Notes under the pieces: generated by a model
What the model saw: only the letters and a program-made list of their open reading frames with translations
Told to the model about the DNA's origin: nothing
Database searches by the model: none
Assembly: GCA_037381085.1 (NCBI GenBank)
Contig: JARRRD010000049.1
Location: 1 to 32,717, forward strand
Direction: 5' to 3'
Source: JARRRD01 sp037381085
GTDB lineage: Bacteria; Nitrospirota; Thermodesulfovibrionia; Thermodesulfovibrionales; UBA6898
DNA length: 32,717 nt
Translations under genes and position numbers: made by a program
Part shown: piece after piece, positions 32,132 through 32,717 of the stretch
Numbering within the stretch: position 1 is the stretch's first letter
Layout of the letters: the number at the start of each line of letters is the position of its first letter

Positions 32132-32228
32132 CTGTCTTTCCCGCAAGCGAAGCGCGCCTGCCTGCCGGCAGGCAGGTCGGGAATCCTTCTGAAAACCAAG
32201 AAAGATTCCGGACAAGCCGGAATGACAG
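32132..32228 (+). repeat. dispersed palindromic repeat with terminal inverted repeats
   Basis: The 97-bp element begins CTGTCTTTCC and ends GGAATGACAG, inverted copies with one mismatch. Inside are CCCGCAAGCGAAGCG, a perfect 20-bp palindrome (32157-32176, units CCTG/CCTGCCGG/CAGG), CGGGAATCC, and GATTCCGGACAAGCCGG. This matches the GTCATTCCCG...CGGGAATGAC style of repeat that is spread between genes in many bacterial genomes. It has no coding capacity and lies between the PGK-like and PFK genes in a 256-bp gap. Confidence 0.75.
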
Positions 32229-32288
32229 ATTGAGACTGAATGTGGCTGGTCGTGTTAGTAATCCTAATCTTTCAAGAAGGAGGTCGAT

Positions 32289-32717
32289 ATGGCGTCGGTC
32301 AGGAGAATCGGTGTAATCACGAGCGGAGGCGACTGCGGCGGCCTCAATGCCGTGATAAAAGGTGTTGCGCGGCAGGCGCGGGCGCAGGGGATAGAAGCGG
32401 TTATAATTCCGAATGGATATGCCGGGCTGTATAACCTGGTTGATCTCAAGGAAGTGGTAGTGCTCACCGAGGAGAGGTCGGGTCGTATCGAGGCATCACG
32501 TGCAGGTTCGGAGGCCGGCCATTCCCGTGTAAAGATAAAGAAGATCAACGATCCGAACAAGTATGACAGGATCAAGGGCGGGCTGAAGAAGTTCAATATC
32601 GACGCCCTTGCGATCAGCGGGGGCGACGATACGGGAAGTGTCGTAGTCGACCTGGCATCCCAGGGTATACCCTGTGTCCATGTCCCCAAGACGATGGACC
32701 TTGATCTCCAGCCGTAT
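32289..32717 (+). CDS. phosphofructokinase, probably PPi-dependent, N-terminal part
   Basis: The start is ATG 32289 behind AAGGAGGT (32277-32284). The frame runs off the right edge after 143 residues. It opens RRIGVITSGGDCGGLNAVIKGVARQA, the PFK nucleotide/phosphate loop, and has DALAISGGDDTGSVVVDLASQG and then VPKTMDLDLQPY. The second Asp of GGDD, where ATP-PFKs have Gly (GGDGS), is the known mark of pyrophosphate-dependent enzymes. The catalytic TxDxD is kept as TMDLD (usually TIDND). PPi-PFK works reversibly in glycolysis and gluconeogenesis. The C-terminal part, including the fructose-6-phosphate site, is outside the window. Confidence 0.88.
   Translation, partial: MASVRRIGVITSGGDCGGLNAVIKGVARQARAQGIEAVIIPNGYAGLYNLVDLKEVVVLTEERSGRIEASRAGSEAGHSRVKIKKINDPNKYDRIKGGLKKFNIDALAISGGDDTGSVVVDLASQGIPCVHVPKTMDLDLQPY

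Noticed and set aside
1..32717. tRNA or rRNA genes and CRISPR arrays
   Set aside because: I looked in the gaps for T-loop GGTTCGA-type sequence and for evenly spaced direct repeats with unique spacers and saw none.

Overview
The window is a dense stretch of bacterial chromosome, moderately GC-rich by eye. It carries housekeeping and biosynthetic genes, with no phage genes, IS transposases, CRISPR arrays, tRNA or rRNA. RodZ, two lipoproteins with lipoboxes and a LolB-like protein suggest a diderm cell. A PPi-type phosphofructokinase, a short ThiC, adjacent GluRS and GlnRS genes and frequent TTG/GTG starts fit an anaerobic Nitrospirota- or Deltaproteobacteria-like lineage. That placement is inference; no marker here fixes the phylum.

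Layout. (1) 1-2921: the end of an alpha-oxoamine synthase directly abuts a GNAT-fold protein resembling bacterial ceramide synthases. A degraded GGDEF-EAL gene follows. (2) 2967-5288: a FabF-type ketosynthase (minus), a RodZ-like protein (plus) and a 63-aa four-cysteine protein (minus). (3) 5350-11226: tilS, gltX, glnS, gpsA. (4) 11288-11883: larB, broken by an internal deletion. (5) 11880-16374: a thiamine operon with its own promoter, a TPP riboswitch and an intrinsic terminator ending at the thiS start codon. The order is thiS, thiG, a six-helix membrane protein, thiE, thiC and an adenylate-kinase-like kinase. (6) 16235-19573: a small lipoprotein (minus), thiD, radA and a LolB-like lipoprotein. 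(7) 19548-22528, minus strand: a long TPR protein with a frameshift and an ExeA/GspA-type ATPase missing its Walker B region. (8) 22639-30769: a pyrimidine operon pyrR-pyrB-pyrC-carA-(membrane protein)-carB with several 4-10 bp overlaps. (9) 30887-32717: a divergent phosphoglycerate-kinase-like gene, a dispersed palindromic repeat and the start of a PPi-type phosphofructokinase.

Most notable points: the possible sphingolipid gene pair at the left edge; two unassigned proteins (membrane protein and NMP-kinase-like) inside the riboswitch-controlled thiamine operon; heptamer-periodic sequence (consensus GTCRGRA) inside the linkers of both carA and carB; a PGK homologue lacking a key substrate arginine; and a run of internal deletions and frameshifts (GGDEF-EAL, larB, radA, ExeA-like, TPR) dense enough to raise the question of assembly error versus genuine decay.

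All calls come from reading the sequence and remembered family motifs; no database search was run.
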